From contig NZ_VKAD01000002.1 of assembly GCF_008041945.1 (NCBI RefSeq), positions 1-64,000 of the forward strand: DNA of 64,000 bases. Direction: 5' to 3'. Positions 48,223 to 58,117 of this stretch are shown in pieces (within the stretch, counting starts at the first letter, position 1; each line of letters starts with the position of its first letter). The notes below the pieces were generated by a model. The model did no database searches. It was not told the DNA's origin and worked only from the letters and a program-made list of their open reading frames with translations. The DNA comes from Reinekea thalattae. Its GTDB lineage: Bacteria > Pseudomonadota > Gammaproteobacteria > Pseudomonadales > Natronospirillaceae. Both the position numbers and the translations under genes were made by a program.

Positions 48223-48369
48223 CTCATTTCTAACGACCCTTCGTTGTTTGCTCTTTGTTTTATATTCATTCGCCTATATAGCGGCTTTTTCAAAAACCAA
48301 AAGACGTTATTTTAAATCATTTTATGTTAATCATTGGCTGTTAACGATTACTGCCCAGCTTGTTTTGGG

Positions 48370-48420
48370 GCTTCTATCGATAGGTTTGGATTGTTTAATC
48401 AAGAATCTATCGATAGAAGC
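48370..48420 (+). promoter_or_regulatory. Long stem-loop in the pnp leader (RNase III-type)
   Basis: GCTTCTATCGATAG (48370-48383) pairs perfectly with CTATCGATAGAAGC (48407-48420) across a 23 base loop. Flanking CTGCC and GGCAG can extend it. It lies 33 bases before the pnp start. In E. coli a leader hairpin is cut by RNase III and then lets PNPase repress its own synthesis; the same circuit is inferred here from position and structure. Confidence 0.7.
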
Positions 48421-48453
48421 ATCGTGGCAGCCGAATAAGAAAGGTATTGTTAA

Positions 48454-50574
48454 ATGTTAGATTTAACCCCAAAAACCACCTCGTTTGAATTTGGTGGCAA
48501 GACCGTTACGCTAGAAACTGGCCGTGTTGCTCGCCAAGCGACGGGTGCAGTTGTTTGTACTATCGATGACACCGTTGTCTTAGCAACAGTTGTAGCAAAA
48601 GATTCAGTCTCTCCGGGCCAAGACTTCTTCCCGTTGTCTGTACACTATCAAGAAAAATTCTACTCAGTTGGCCGTATTCCTGGTGGCTATCTAAAGCGTG
48701 AAGGCCGTCCTTCAGAAAAAGAAACCCTGACCTCTCGTTTGATTGACCGTCCTATTCGTCCGCTTTTCCCGAAAGGCTTCATGAACGAAGTTCAGGTCAT
48801 CATTAATGTTTTGTCTGCTAACAAAACAGACGATCCAGATATTTGCGCCATGATCGCAACATCTGCGGCTTTAGCGGTTTCTGGTATTCCATTCAGCGGC
48901 CCAATTGGCGCAGCTCGTGTTGGTTATACCGATGAGCAGGGTTACTTCCTAAACCCAAGCTATGAAGCATTAGAAACGTCAAAACTAGACATGGTTGTTG
49001 CCGGTACCGACAGCGCTGTATTGATGGTTGAATCAGAAGCGCACGAACTTTCTGAAGATCAAATGTTGGGTGCGGTTTTATTTGCTCACCAAGAATTCCA
49101 ATCAGCAATTACTGCGATTAAGTCATTCGCTGCAGAAAACGCTAAACCAGCATGGGATTGGCAGCCAGAAGCTGAAAACACTGAGCTAAAAGCCAAGGTA
49201 TCTGAAGCTTACGCAGAAAAAATTGCTCAATGTTATCAGGTTGCCGATAAGATGCAGCGCTATGCCGCATTGAATGATCTACGCGCAGAAGCGGTAGCAA
49301 GCTTATCTTCAGAAGAAGGTGATTCTGCTGACGATGTTAGCGCTATGTTCAGCAAAATCGAAAAAACCACTGTTCGTCAGCGCATTGTTGCTGGTGAGCC
49401 TCGTATTGATGGTCGTGATGGCAAAACCGTTCGTCCAATTAAAGTAGAGGTTGGTGTTTTACCAGGTGCTCATGGTTCGGCGCTATTTACTCGTGGCGAA
49501 ACTCAAGCATTGGTGACTACCACTTTAGGTACCTTGCGTGATGGCAAGATGGAAGACATGTTGCACGGCACGCAAACCGATAACTTCATGTTGCACTATA
49601 ACTTCCCTCCGTTCTCTGTAGGTGAAGCTGGCCGTATGGGTGGTGTTGGTCGTCGTGAAATCGGTCACGGTCGTTTAGCTAAGCGCGGTGTTCTAGCGAT
49701 GATGCCTAACACTGAGGAATTCCCTTACACAGTACGTGTTGTTTCAGAAATTACTGAATCAAACGGTTCTTCTTCTATGGCTTCGGTTTGTGGTGCGTCA
49801 CTTGCGATGATGGATGCTGGTGTACCTGTTAAGAACCCTGTTGCAGGTATTGCGATGGGTCTAGTTAAAGAAGGCGAAGGCTTTACCGTTCTAACCGATA
49901 TCTTGGGCGATGAAGATCACCTAGGCGATATGGACTTTAAAGTAGCAGGTACTGAAGCGGGTATTACTGCTCTGCAAATGGATATTAAAATCCAAGGCAT
50001 CACCGAAGAAATTATGGAAATTGCTCTTGCTCAAGCATTGGATGCGCGTTTGCACATCTTGCGTGAGATGGCGACAGTCATTGGCTATGCTCGTCCAGAA
50101 CTTCCAGATAACGCCCCAACAATGGATCTTATGAAAGTTGACCAAGATAAGATTCGTGACGTTATTGGTAAAGGTGGTGCGACTATTCGTAGCATTATCG
50201 ACCAGACTGGTGCGGAAGTGGATATTCAAGACGACGGTACTGTTCGCATTTACGGCTCAAGCAAAGAGGCGGCATTGGCTGCTCGCAACATGATCTTAGC
50301 GATTACTGCAGAGCCTGAAATTGGCGCAGTTTATAAAGGTAAGGTTGCGCGTATTGCTGACTTTGGTGCCTTTGTTACCTTCTTACCAGGCAAAGACGGC
50401 TTGGTTCACATCTCCCAAATCGTTGAAGAGCGTATTGAGAAAGTGACCGATAAGCTAAGCGAAGGCGAAGAAGTTGTCGTTAAAGTCCTAGACGTTGATG
50501 CTCGCGGTCGAGTGAAGCTGTCAATGAAAGAAGTGACTGAAGAAGACAAAGCAAAAGTTGCTGACGCTGAATAA
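48454..50574 (+). CDS. pnp: Polyribonucleotide nucleotidyltransferase (PNPase)
   Basis: A 706-residue 3'-to-5' phosphorolytic exoribonuclease of the RNA degradosome. Two RNase PH domains (about 1-210 and 310-530) are linked by a helical segment. The KH domain shows [11 protein letters not shown] and the S1 domain [26 protein letters not shown], recognised here by [13 protein letters not shown]. Length is near E. coli PNPase (711). AAAGG precedes the ATG. A bidirectional terminator follows at 50592. Confidence 0.98.
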   Translation: MLDLTPKTTSFEFGGKTVTLETGRVARQATGAVVCTIDDTVVLATVVAKDSVSPGQDFFPLSVHYQEKFYSVGRIPGGYLKREGRPSEKETLTSRLIDRPIRPLFPKGFMNEVQVIINVLSANKTDDPDICAMIATSAALAVSGIPFSGPIGAARVGYTDEQGYFLNPSYEALETSKLDMVVAGTDSAVLMVESEAHELSEDQMLGAVLFAHQEFQSAITAIKSFAAENAKPAWDWQPEAENTELKAKVSEAYAEKIAQCYQVADKMQRYAALNDLRAEAVASLSSEEGDSADDVSAMFSKIEKTTVRQRIVAGEPRIDGRDGKTVRPIKVEVGVLPGAHGSALFTRGETQALVTTTLGTLRDGKMEDMLHGTQTDNFMLHYNFPPFSVGEAGRMGGVGRREIGHGRLAKRGVLAMMPNTEEFPYTVRVVSEITESNGSSSMASVCGASLAMMDAGVPVKNPVAGIAMGLVKEGEGFTVLTDILGDEDHLGDMDFKVAGTEAGITALQMDIKIQGITEEIMEIALAQALDARLHILREMATVIGYARPELPDNAPTMDLMKVDQDKIRDVIGKGGATIRSIIDQTGAEVDIQDDGTVRIYGSSKEAALAARNMILAITAEPEIGAVYKGKVARIADFGAFVTFLPGKDGLVHISQIVEERIEKVTDKLSEGEEVVVKVLDVDARGRVKLSMKEVTEEDKAKVADAE

Positions 50575-50591
50575 GTCGTTAGTTTAGACAC

Positions 50592-50621
50592 AAAAAACCG
50601 CACAGCAGTGCGGTTTTTTTT
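50592..50621. terminator. Bidirectional terminator after pnp
   Basis: CCGCAC-AGCA-GTGCGG flanked by six A on the left and eight T on the right. It ends pnp on the plus strand and can back up the mrcA terminator on the minus strand. Confidence 0.88.
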
Positions 50622-50626
50622 GCCTG

Positions 50627-50664
50627 TAAAAAAGGGTGATCTGCGTTATTAGCAGCTCACCCTT
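50627..50664 (-). terminator. Rho-independent terminator of mrcA
   Basis: Minus strand AAGGGTGA...TCACCCTT 8 bp stem, extended inside by GCTGC / GCAG, then six T. It lies about 50 bases past the mrcA stop. Confidence 0.75.
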
Positions 50665-50712
50665 GTTAAGTTTTAAGTAAGAACAGATTTAAAGATAAGA
50701 ATAGAACGTAGC

Positions 50713-53247
50713 CTAGAACAGTGAGTTGACGCCGCCGTCGCTTGAACTGGTCGGAATGGCGGGCTGGTCAGCACTAAAGTCGATCGATAGGTTCGAGTCG
50801 CTACTGTATTCGGTTGGTGCTTCATCTTCTTTAAAGTATTCGAACACAGCATTAGGTGTTCTTGCGGTCGCCAGCAGGCCGTTTCTTGGATCAATTCTCA
50901 CCCTGACGATCCCAACTGGCTGAGGTTGAGTATTCAGCGGTTTATTTGCCAGTGCTGTTTCCATGAATTCAATCCAGCCCGGTAACGCTGCCTTGCCGCC
51001 GTATTCTGAGGCGCCTAGTGATTTATGCGAATCGTAGCCAACCCAGGTCGCGGCAACGTAATCGCCGTTGTAGCCGGTAAACCAAGCATCGACTGCATCG
51101 TTCGTTGTGCCGGTTTTACCGCCCAGATCACTGCGGTTAAGCGCTGCATTGGCGGCTCGCCCGGTACCTTTTTGAACCACGTCTTGCAGGATCGAGTTCA
51201 TCAAAAATGCGGTTTGAGCAGAAATAACTCGCGGTGCATGCTCTTGCTCTGCTTTTGCCTGTACGCTGACGCCTTCCTCTTCTGGCGGGCCTTGATCCAG
51301 CGATAGCGACAATGGCGCGATATCGATGGCGGTTGTGCTTGTTGATGGGCTTTCCGCTAAATCGAACTGCTCGGTATCTGGGCAGCCGCGGCAAACCGTG
51401 GCAGGGCTCGCTTCGAATAGAATATTGCCGGACTGATCTTCAATACGATCAATAAAGTAGGGTTCAACTCGATAGCCGCCATTGGCGAAAACAGCATAAC
51501 CGGTCGCTACCTGAATGGGCGGCATCGCGGTACTGCCAAGCACCAAGGTCATATCGTTTGCTAAGGCGTTGCCATCAAAACCAAATTTAGCGGCATAGTT
51601 ACGTGCGTAGTTAACGCCGATATCATCCAAGATCCGAATGCTCGATAAGTTACGAGATTGGTACAGGGCTTGACGGAATGGAATAGGGCCGAGATAACGA
51701 TCACCAGAGTTTTTCGGCCGCCAAACATCTTCGATTGATGAATCTGGACGTACAATCGGCGCATCGTTGACGATAGTGGCTGGTGTGTAGCCCTTATCGA
51801 TCGCAGCAGCGTAGATAAAGGGTTTAAAGTTAGAGCCGGGTTGTCGACTTGACTGTACTGCTCGGTTGTATTTATTTAGCACGTAATCGAAACCGCCGAC
51901 CAGCGCCTGAATGCTGCCGTCGACAGGCGATAACGCGACTAATGCGCCTTGAGCTTGAGGCACTTGCGCTAACGCCCAGCCGTCCTCGGTTTGTTCTACG
52001 CGGATAACATCACCAGGCACAGCAACCTGATTTACATGCGTCAGTTGCGGTCCAAATTCATCAACATCGATGCGTTTTCGCGCCCAAGCGACTTGTTCTA
52101 AGGTTAGTGAGTAGAGTCGGTCGCTGCCTTTTGGAATAAAGCTCAGCTCGTCTTTTTTACCAGTGACCACTAACGCTGGCTGCAAGCCACCGAAGGTCGG
52201 TAATTTGTTGAGCTCCGATAAGTTACTTTGCAGTATTTCACGCTCGGTCGTGCCTTCACCAACCAGCTGTTGTTCTGGGCCGAGGTAGCCGTGTCGACGA
52301 CTGTAACTGATCAGAGTTTTGCGAACGCCTCGGTTAGCGGCTTCTTGAAGTTCACTGTTAACGGTCGTGTAAACGGTGTAGCCATCGGTGTAAGCCGCAT
52401 CACCAAAGCGGTCGATCATTTCGGCACGAACCATCTCTGCTAAATAATAAGCTTCAAAATCTGGGTTGTTACCGTGATAACGGGCGCTGATTGGTTCTGC
52501 AACTGCCAATTCGTATTCGCTTTGAGTAATGAATTGGTTGCTTAACATCGCTGCAAGTACACCATCTCGACGGCGCTTTGCTCGCTCAGGATTGGCAATC
52601 GGGTTGGCGCTGGATGGCGCTTGATGCAGGCCAGCAATCATTGCCATTTGTGGCAGCGTTAGGTCATTAACGTCTTTGCCGTAATAGACAGTAGCCGCGG
52701 CCTGAATACCGTACGAGCGGTAGCCAAGGAAGTGTTTGTTGATATACAGCTCGAAAATCTCTGCTTTGCTTAATTCTTGCTCCATCTTTAGGGCAAGCAA
52801 AATTTCAGTGAACTTCCGAGTAAAGGTTTTTTGCTGTGATAAGAAGTAGTTACGTGCAACCTGTTGCGTCAGCGTGGAACCGCCGGCACCTTCTTTATCG
52901 CCGGTGATCAACACATCAAGCGTTACGCGGGTAAAGCGGATCGGGTCGACACCATGGTGTTCCTCAAAGCGCTTATCTTCAATGGCGATCAATGCCTGAA
53001 TAAAAGGAATGGGCACATTCTGAAAGGCAATCGGTGCTCGGCGCTTTTCACCGTATTCGGCGATGAGTTTATTGTCGGCGCTCATGACTCGCATAGGGGT
53101 TTGCAGTTTAAAGTCTTTGAGCGTCTTAACATCCGGCAGCTGTGGCGATAAATAAAGATAAACGCTGGCGGCGATTAGCACGGCTGTGCATAACAGCGAT
53201 GCGCAGAGCCAAAGCAAAAAATGGATGAATTTGGTAAGAATCTTCAT
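50713..53247 (-). CDS. mrcA: Penicillin-binding protein 1A
   Basis: An 844-residue bifunctional peptidoglycan synthase anchored by one N-terminal membrane segment. The GT51 glycosyltransferase domain shows IAIEDKRFEEHHGVD and GGSTLTQQVARNYFL. The transpeptidase has the nucleophile S472 in GSNFKPF with K475, an SRN motif in YQSRNLSS, and K711 in GGKTGTTND. An OB-like insert precedes the transpeptidase. It is divergent from pilM, an arrangement shared with Pseudomonas. Confidence 0.96.
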   Translation of the reverse strand: MKILTKFIHFLLWLCASLLCTAVLIAASVYLYLSPQLPDVKTLKDFKLQTPMRVMSADNKLIAEYGEKRRAPIAFQNVPIPFIQALIAIEDKRFEEHHGVDPIRFTRVTLDVLITGDKEGAGGSTLTQQVARNYFLSQQKTFTRKFTEILLALKMEQELSKAEIFELYINKHFLGYRSYGIQAAATVYYGKDVNDLTLPQMAMIAGLHQAPSSANPIANPERAKRRRDGVLAAMLSNQFITQSEYELAVAEPISARYHGNNPDFEAYYLAEMVRAEMIDRFGDAAYTDGYTVYTTVNSELQEAANRGVRKTLISYSRRHGYLGPEQQLVGEGTTEREILQSNLSELNKLPTFGGLQPALVVTGKKDELSFIPKGSDRLYSLTLEQVAWARKRIDVDEFGPQLTHVNQVAVPGDVIRVEQTEDGWALAQVPQAQGALVALSPVDGSIQALVGGFDYVLNKYNRAVQSSRQPGSNFKPFIYAAAIDKGYTPATIVNDAPIVRPDSSIEDVWRPKNSGDRYLGPIPFRQALYQSRNLSSIRILDDIGVNYARNYAAKFGFDGNALANDMTLVLGSTAMPPIQVATGYAVFANGGYRVEPYFIDRIEDQSGNILFEASPATVCRGCPDTEQFDLAESPSTSTTAIDIAPLSLSLDQGPPEEEGVSVQAKAEQEHAPRVISAQTAFLMNSILQDVVQKGTGRAANAALNRSDLGGKTGTTNDAVDAWFTGYNGDYVAATWVGYDSHKSLGASEYGGKAALPGWIEFMETALANKPLNTQPQPVGIVRVRIDPRNGLLATARTPNAVFEYFKEDEAPTEYSSDSNLSIDFSADQPAIPTSSSDGGVNSLF

Positions 53248-53415
53248 GTTTTTCCAACTAATTAAATGTCGTTAGATAAGGATCAGTTTCAATAGTGATC
53301 GATTATAAGCTGAAATGGATGTTGTTTGATATTGCGTAGCGTTGAATAGTGATATCTAATTGTGAAGTAGGTATGAAAGGATTTATACCATACGCCATAG
53401 CGAAGGGAAGCACCG

Positions 53416-54084
53416 ATGGCCTTACTGTACACAAGCAAACCAAAAGGTTTACTTGGTATCGACATTGCCGATAACTCGGTTAATTTGGTCGAACTTAGTA
53501 AACACTCACACCTTATTCGGCTTGAATGCTACGCCTCGGCGCAATTGCCCGCAGGTGCTGTTATCGATGGCCTAATTCATAACGAAATCGTACTCGCTGA
53601 AACACTGCAGCAACTTATCCTGACCGCCAAACCCTGTTGTCGTGATGCCGTTATTGCATTGCCCGATAGTGCCGTTATCGAAAAACAATTTGAGTTGCCT
53701 GCAAGGCTAAATAAAAAGCAACGGCAGGCGCAGATCGAAGCTCTAATTGCCGAAACCATTCCTTATCCTATTCATGATGTTGCTTTTGATTATTGGCTAG
53801 CGCTCACTCAGCCAGAAACAGAAGCTAACCAGACATTTAGCGTCGCGGTTTGTCGTAAACAACAGGTACAAAGTCGAGAAATTGTTTTGGCAATGGCCGA
53901 ACTCAACTGCATCGCTATCGAGCTACAGAGCTGTGCCCAATGGCGCAGCCGAGAACGTTTAACGTCGTTGTCATGCGTCAACTTAGCTTTAGGGGTTGAA
54001 CGCACCGAGTTGTTATCAATGACCGGTGCGTTAGAGGTTGCATACGGTTTGGCTGCAAGGGGGCTTGTTGATGGATCAAATTAA
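53416..54084 (+). CDS. pilM: Type IV pilus assembly protein PilM, shortened
   Basis: A 222-residue cytoplasmic actin-like protein that should bind the PilN tail at the pilus base. The N-terminal part is normal: LLGIDIADNSVNLVELSK and PDSAVIEKQFELPARLN. After ELNCIAIELQSCAQW the usual second half is nearly gone; the frame goes to SCVNLALGVERTELL ... VAYGLAARGL, which resembles the PilM C-terminus. Usual length is about 350, so some 130 residues of the nucleotide-binding core are missing. The frame is intact with no stop. It overlaps pilN by 14 bases. Confidence 0.85.
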   Translation: MALLYTSKPKGLLGIDIADNSVNLVELSKHSHLIRLECYASAQLPAGAVIDGLIHNEIVLAETLQQLILTAKPCCRDAVIALPDSAVIEKQFELPARLNKKQRQAQIEALIAETIPYPIHDVAFDYWLALTQPETEANQTFSVAVCRKQQVQSREIVLAMAELNCIAIELQSCAQWRSRERLTSLSCVNLALGVERTELLSMTGALEVAYGLAARGLVDGSN

Positions 54085-54649
54085 TTTTTTACCCTGGCGC
54101 TATCGCCGCGACCAACAAAGGCTGCATCGGCTCAAGTATGGCCTTGCCATCCTTTTATTGTTGAACCTGTTGCTGGTCATCGCGTATAGCGCTTACATGC
54201 AGTTGCGCTATGAGCAACAACAAGAGCGGCAAGCCTATTTACAGCTGCAATTGCAGCAGGTTAAAGCGGTTACCGCCAAATTTGACCAGCTTAAAGATCA
54301 GCAGCAAAGGCTGTACTCGCACCTTGTCTGGCTTGGGCAATTGCAGCGGCACAATCAAGAATTATTGGCGAGTTTGGAACAGCTGGCGATAGTGACGCCG
54401 CCGCAGTTGGTTTATTCACGGTTATTAATCAATCAACGAGAGCTGCTTATATCCGCCGAGCTCCATGACATAGAGCAGCTTGGGCCTTTGTTGCAAGTTT
54501 TGACAATGACGGAGCCGTTTCAGCAGGCCGAAGTGCTTTCGATGAAGAGGCTCGAAGTAAGCAGGCTTGAACGGTTAGATAATACCGCACTGCATCAAGT
54601 CGAATTACGCCTGTTGCGGGCAAAAAATAAACAAGAGGAGGCGTTATGA
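54071..54649 (+). CDS. pilN: Type IV pilus assembly protein PilN
   Basis: A 192-residue inner membrane protein of the pilus alignment complex. The cytoplasmic N-terminus MDQINFLPWR carries the conserved INFLPWR that docks into PilM. One membrane segment at about 22-42 is followed by a Gln-rich coiled coil and a small periplasmic domain. The ATG at 54071 has GGGG upstream; an ATG at 54038 lies deep within pilM. It overlaps pilO by ATGA. Confidence 0.93.
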   Translation: MDQINFLPWRYRRDQQRLHRLKYGLAILLLLNLLLVIAYSAYMQLRYEQQQERQAYLQLQLQQVKAVTAKFDQLKDQQQRLYSHLVWLGQLQRHNQELLASLEQLAIVTPPQLVYSRLLINQRELLISAELHDIEQLGPLLQVLTMTEPFQQAEVLSMKRLEVSRLERLDNTALHQVELRLLRAKNKQEEAL

Positions 54650-55344
54650 AAAAGGATTTTCAGTCTGTCGCGATAAATGAACCGTATTTTTTAGCCCATC
54701 GTTATAGTTGGCGGCAACCAGCAACTTGGCTGTTTTGGCATCAGTTAGTGCTCGGTTTAGTGGTTTTAGGCTTGCTGAATCTGTTGCTTTATCAGGGAGT
54801 GATTCAGCCAAGGCAGAGCCGTTTAAAGCAAGCAGCAGTATTACAAGCAGAACTGAAACAGCAATATGTTAGCCAATGGCAGCCATTATCGACAGTGGAT
54901 GAGCTAGCCAAGCAGTTGCAACAGCAGACCGAGCAATGGCAGCAGTTACAACAGCGCTATCTTAATTCGATCAGTATGGCTGAGTTGATTGCTCGGGTCA
55001 GCGCGATAAGTTATCAGCAGGGGCTGGCGGTGGTTGAGATAGCCCCATTGGATAAAGCTCCGCTGGATAAAGTTCCTCTCGACAAAGCGCCGATTGATAA
55101 GCAGCCGCTCGATGCAGTGCTATCGGTCGAGTACCAAGAAATTCGATTGTCGATTCATATCCGAGGCTCGTATCATCAGCTGGGCCACTTTGTTGCCGCT
55201 CTTGCCGAGCAGCAGCCATTAATGAATCTTACCGATGTTGTTATTGAACAGTCTGTTTTTGGCAGCGAAACTGCTAGCCATGAATGGTTGGATATTCACG
55301 CGACCGTTAAGAGCTACGCTTTATTGGAGGGTGACTATGAATAG
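54646..55344 (+). CDS. pilO: Type IV pilus assembly protein PilO with pentapeptide insert
   Basis: A 232-residue partner of PilN. A membrane segment at about 32-52 is followed by a Gln-rich coiled coil to about 105 and a C-terminal ferredoxin-like domain (YQEIRLSIHIRGSYHQLGHFVAAL). Between them residues 134-158 are five copies of P-[LI]-D-[KA]-x. This part is not usual in PilO. Start overlaps pilN; pilP overlaps the stop by eight bases, so the operon is tightly coupled. Confidence 0.92.
   Translation: MKKDFQSVAINEPYFLAHRYSWRQPATWLFWHQLVLGLVVLGLLNLLLYQGVIQPRQSRLKQAAVLQAELKQQYVSQWQPLSTVDELAKQLQQQTEQWQQLQQRYLNSISMAELIARVSAISYQQGLAVVEIAPLDKAPLDKVPLDKAPIDKQPLDAVLSVEYQEIRLSIHIRGSYHQLGHFVAALAEQQPLMNLTDVVIEQSVFGSETASHEWLDIHATVKSYALLEGDYE
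55045..55119 (+). repeat. Five 15 bp repeat units inside pilO
   Basis: Five consecutive 15 base units encode PLDKA, PLDKV, PLDKA, PIDKQ and PLDAV. Codons differ between units at most third positions while the amino acids stay nearly constant, so the array is not a fresh slippage product. Confidence 0.85.
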
Positions 55345-55951
55345 TTATGTCGCCGCTCTTTTGCTAAGGCGTTTAATGTTAGCGGGGCTATTATTATTGT
55401 TGGTCGCTTGTCATAAGCCAGCAGAGTTAACGGACTTAAAAGCCTTTGTCGAACAAACTCAGCGAGCTGCACAACCCATGCCCTCGAAGTTAGAGCATGA
55501 CCGTAATCAGCAACCGTTTGCAGCCGTTTTATCTGATAGGGTGGCAGTGGCTTATCGGGCAGATCAGTATCGTTCACCCTTTGCAGAACAAGGCTTTGTT
55601 GCCATATCGTCATTCACGCCAGAAGGTAGCGCTATAGAAGCTGAGTCAGCCTTGAGGCAAGTTGATATTACACATCAAAATCATATGGCTGGCTTTACTC
55701 TCGATCAATTGGTGCTGGTGGGGACTCTATCTGGCTTGGCCGATGATGACTATTGGGTGTTGATTCAGGATCCAAACGGCGAAGTGCATCGACTTGGTGT
55801 AGCAGACTACATCGGTGCCGAGTCCGCTAAAATCGACACGATAGGTCGATCAAAAATCGAACTGTTGGTGCAGGTTGTAGCGAATGACGGAAAAATCATT
55901 GAGCAGACAAAGGTTATGCGACTTAATAGTCAAAATGCTAGACTTGAATAA
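55337..55951 (+). CDS. pilP: Type IV pilus lipoprotein PilP
   Basis: A 204-residue inner membrane lipoprotein that links PilN/PilO to the PilQ secretin. The signal peptide ends in LLLLLVAC, giving Cys at about 25 as the lipidated residue. A linker with RSPF leads into the C-terminal HR domain (LDQLVLVGTLSGLADDDYWVLIQDPNGEVHRLGVADYIG), recognised here by LVGTLSG and GEVHRLGVADYIG. The ATG at 55337 follows GGAGGG. pilQ starts 36 bases downstream. Confidence 0.93.
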   Translation: MNSYVAALLLRRLMLAGLLLLLVACHKPAELTDLKAFVEQTQRAAQPMPSKLEHDRNQQPFAAVLSDRVAVAYRADQYRSPFAEQGFVAISSFTPEGSAIEAESALRQVDITHQNHMAGFTLDQLVLVGTLSGLADDDYWVLIQDPNGEVHRLGVADYIGAESAKIDTIGRSKIELLVQVVANDGKIIEQTKVMRLNSQNARLE

Positions 55952-55987
55952 TAATAGACACAATAGTCGAACGGAGACGTGAACCGA

Positions 55988-58117
55988 ATGAAATATGGGG
56001 TTATTTTTTTAATCTGCTGGTTGGCCGCAACGGTTCAGTCTGCCAATTTAATTGAACTCGAAGTAAAGCCGCTGACTACGGACCATACGCAAATCGTGTT
56101 GCATTTTGATGCTGCGGCACCCAAGCCTGTTGGTTACAGCATTCAGCAGCCAGCGCGCATATCGCTAGACTTTATGGGGGCCGCCAGTCAGCTGGACTCC
56201 AAATACATTCAATTGGGTCTAGGTAATACACGCACAGCTACCGTATTGGATACGGGCGATAGAATTCGTGTGGTCTTTGGCTTGGCTAAATTGGTGCCAT
56301 ACGTTTGGCGAGTCAACGGCAATGAGCTGTCCGTTTATATCGGTGAAGGTGTCGAGTCGATGGTGTTTAACGGCGAACCGGCATCATCGCCGCAGAGTTC
56401 TGCGAGTCCAGTGCCTGCGGTTAGTTATCGGCAAGTCGGTAGTCCCGTGGGGGCTGATGCAGCGACACCTGAGCAGCCTGCTTATCGCTTAACCAATGTT
56501 GATTTTGATAAAACCGATGAGGGCGCTGGCCAGCTAGCGCTGCAGTTTTCTGCGGCTAACGCCAGTATCGCGGTCTATGAGCAGCAAGGCGATATCGTGG
56601 TTCGCGCCGAAAATACTCAGGTCGATAATGAGCTGTTGCGTAACCTAGATGTTTCTGGCTTTGCTACCGCGGTGAGCTCTATTCGCTTATTTAATCAGGG
56701 TAATGATGCATACATTCATATCACGCCTGAGGGTTTACATGATTACCTTGCCTATCAAAAACAAGATCAGCTAGTGATCGAAGTTACCACACTCAGTGAA
56801 GAGCAATCGAAAGATGCTTACCTCTACTCGGGTGAAAAAATATCGCTTAACTTCCAAGATATTGGAACCAGAGATGCATTACAGATTCTGGCAAACTATG
56901 TCGGTTTTAATTTGGTGGTGTCCGATTCTGTCGATGGCTCAATGACATTGCGCTTGGATGATGTTCCTTGGGATCACGCATTAGACTTGGTGCTGAAATC
57001 TAATGGCTTGACTAGCCGGCTTTCTGGCAATATTTTGCAAGTAGCAACCACGGCTGAATTTTCAGCTCAGGATGCGCTGGAGCTATTAGCCAAAGAACAA
57101 GAAATAGAATTGGCGGTGCTGCAAACTGAGTACATCCAAATTAATTATGCAAAAGCTGAGGATATTGCTGAAATTTTGATCGAAGGCAGTTCACAAGAAA
57201 CCACCGTCAGTGATGGTGCTTTAACGACAGCAACGAGTATTTCAATTGCTAATGGATTTTTATCCAGCCGTGGTAATGTTGTTGTTGATGAACGTACTAA
57301 TACCTTGGTGATTACCGACACACAAACCAATTTACAGGGTATTCGTCAGGCGATTGCTGTGTTTGATGTGCCGATTCGTCAGGTACTGATTGAGGCGCGA
57401 ATCGTGTTGGCGCGCACTTCGGTAGATGAAGGCTTAGGTGTTCGTTGGGGTGGGCAGGCGTATCAGAATATTGGCTCTGGCAACATACATGCCTCTGGAT
57501 CTTTAGCGCAAAATGAATTGGCGGTAAATAATAATGGTGGCTCATTAAGCTTCGACGATATGCTCGCCGTCAACCTACCCGTGGATAATAATACCGGCTC
57601 GTTTGCGATCGGTTACACTCAGGGCGTATTTGATTTGGAACTTGAAATCTCGGCCTTAGAATCAACCGGCATGGTCGACGTGGTATCGCAACCAAAAGTC
57701 ATTACTCAAGATGGCCAACAAGCACGGATTTTTTCTGGTCAGAATGTGCCTATTTTGGGTGAACTGGTTGAGGCGGGTTTAAAGTTGGAAGTTACGCCGC
57801 AAATTACGCCGGATGATCGTGTGGTTTTAAATCTCATTGTTAATCAAGATTCGGTTTCTACCACCACAGGCACCGGTTTAACGGCTATTGATACCAATAG
57901 TTTATCGACACAAGTTCAGGTGAAAAGTGGTGAGACTCTAGTGCTTGGTGGCGTGTATCGGTTAGCAACCAGCTATACCGAAGATAAAACGCCAGTGTTA
58001 GGTGATTTACCAATGATTGGATGGATGTTTCGCCGCGAGACAACCTCGGATGATAAATCAGAATTACTGGTGTTTATAACACCAACATTAATTGAAGAAG
58101 GCGCAGTTGTTCAATAA
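55988..58117 (+). CDS. pilQ: Type IV pilus secretin PilQ
   Basis: A 709-residue outer membrane secretin through which the pilus passes. Signal peptide up to TVQSA; two AMIN-like domains (about 20-120 and 160-270); the STN-type segment ISLNFQDIGTRDALQILA; the N1 domain with NTLVITDT; and the secretin core (RQVLIEARIVLARTS, VVSQPKVIT, ESKSELLVFITPTLI-type end). ATG at 55988 has ACGGAG at a fair distance; a GTG at 55979 is too close. aroK overlaps the stop by one base. Confidence 0.95.
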   Translation: MKYGVIFLICWLAATVQSANLIELEVKPLTTDHTQIVLHFDAAAPKPVGYSIQQPARISLDFMGAASQLDSKYIQLGLGNTRTATVLDTGDRIRVVFGLAKLVPYVWRVNGNELSVYIGEGVESMVFNGEPASSPQSSASPVPAVSYRQVGSPVGADAATPEQPAYRLTNVDFDKTDEGAGQLALQFSAANASIAVYEQQGDIVVRAENTQVDNELLRNLDVSGFATAVSSIRLFNQGNDAYIHITPEGLHDYLAYQKQDQLVIEVTTLSEEQSKDAYLYSGEKISLNFQDIGTRDALQILANYVGFNLVVSDSVDGSMTLRLDDVPWDHALDLVLKSNGLTSRLSGNILQVATTAEFSAQDALELLAKEQEIELAVLQTEYIQINYAKAEDIAEILIEGSSQETTVSDGALTTATSISIANGFLSSRGNVVVDERTNTLVITDTQTNLQGIRQAIAVFDVPIRQVLIEARIVLARTSVDEGLGVRWGGQAYQNIGSGNIHASGSLAQNELAVNNNGGSLSFDDMLAVNLPVDNNTGSFAIGYTQGVFDLELEISALESTGMVDVVSQPKVITQDGQQARIFSGQNVPILGELVEAGLKLEVTPQITPDDRVVLNLIVNQDSVSTTTGTGLTAIDTNSLSTQVQVKSGETLVLGGVYRLATSYTEDKTPVLGDLPMIGWMFRRETTSDDKSELLVFITPTLIEEGAVVQ

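Noticed and set aside
48248-48460. A 70-residue open frame between rpsO and pnp
   Set aside because: It spans the pnp leader stem-loop and runs into the pnp start; no ribosome site, A/T-driven composition and no recognisable domain. More likely non-coding leader.
55229-55340. PilP starting at 55235
   Set aside because: That start lies far inside pilO; the ATG at 55337 has GGAGGG upstream and places a standard lipoprotein signal at the N-terminus.
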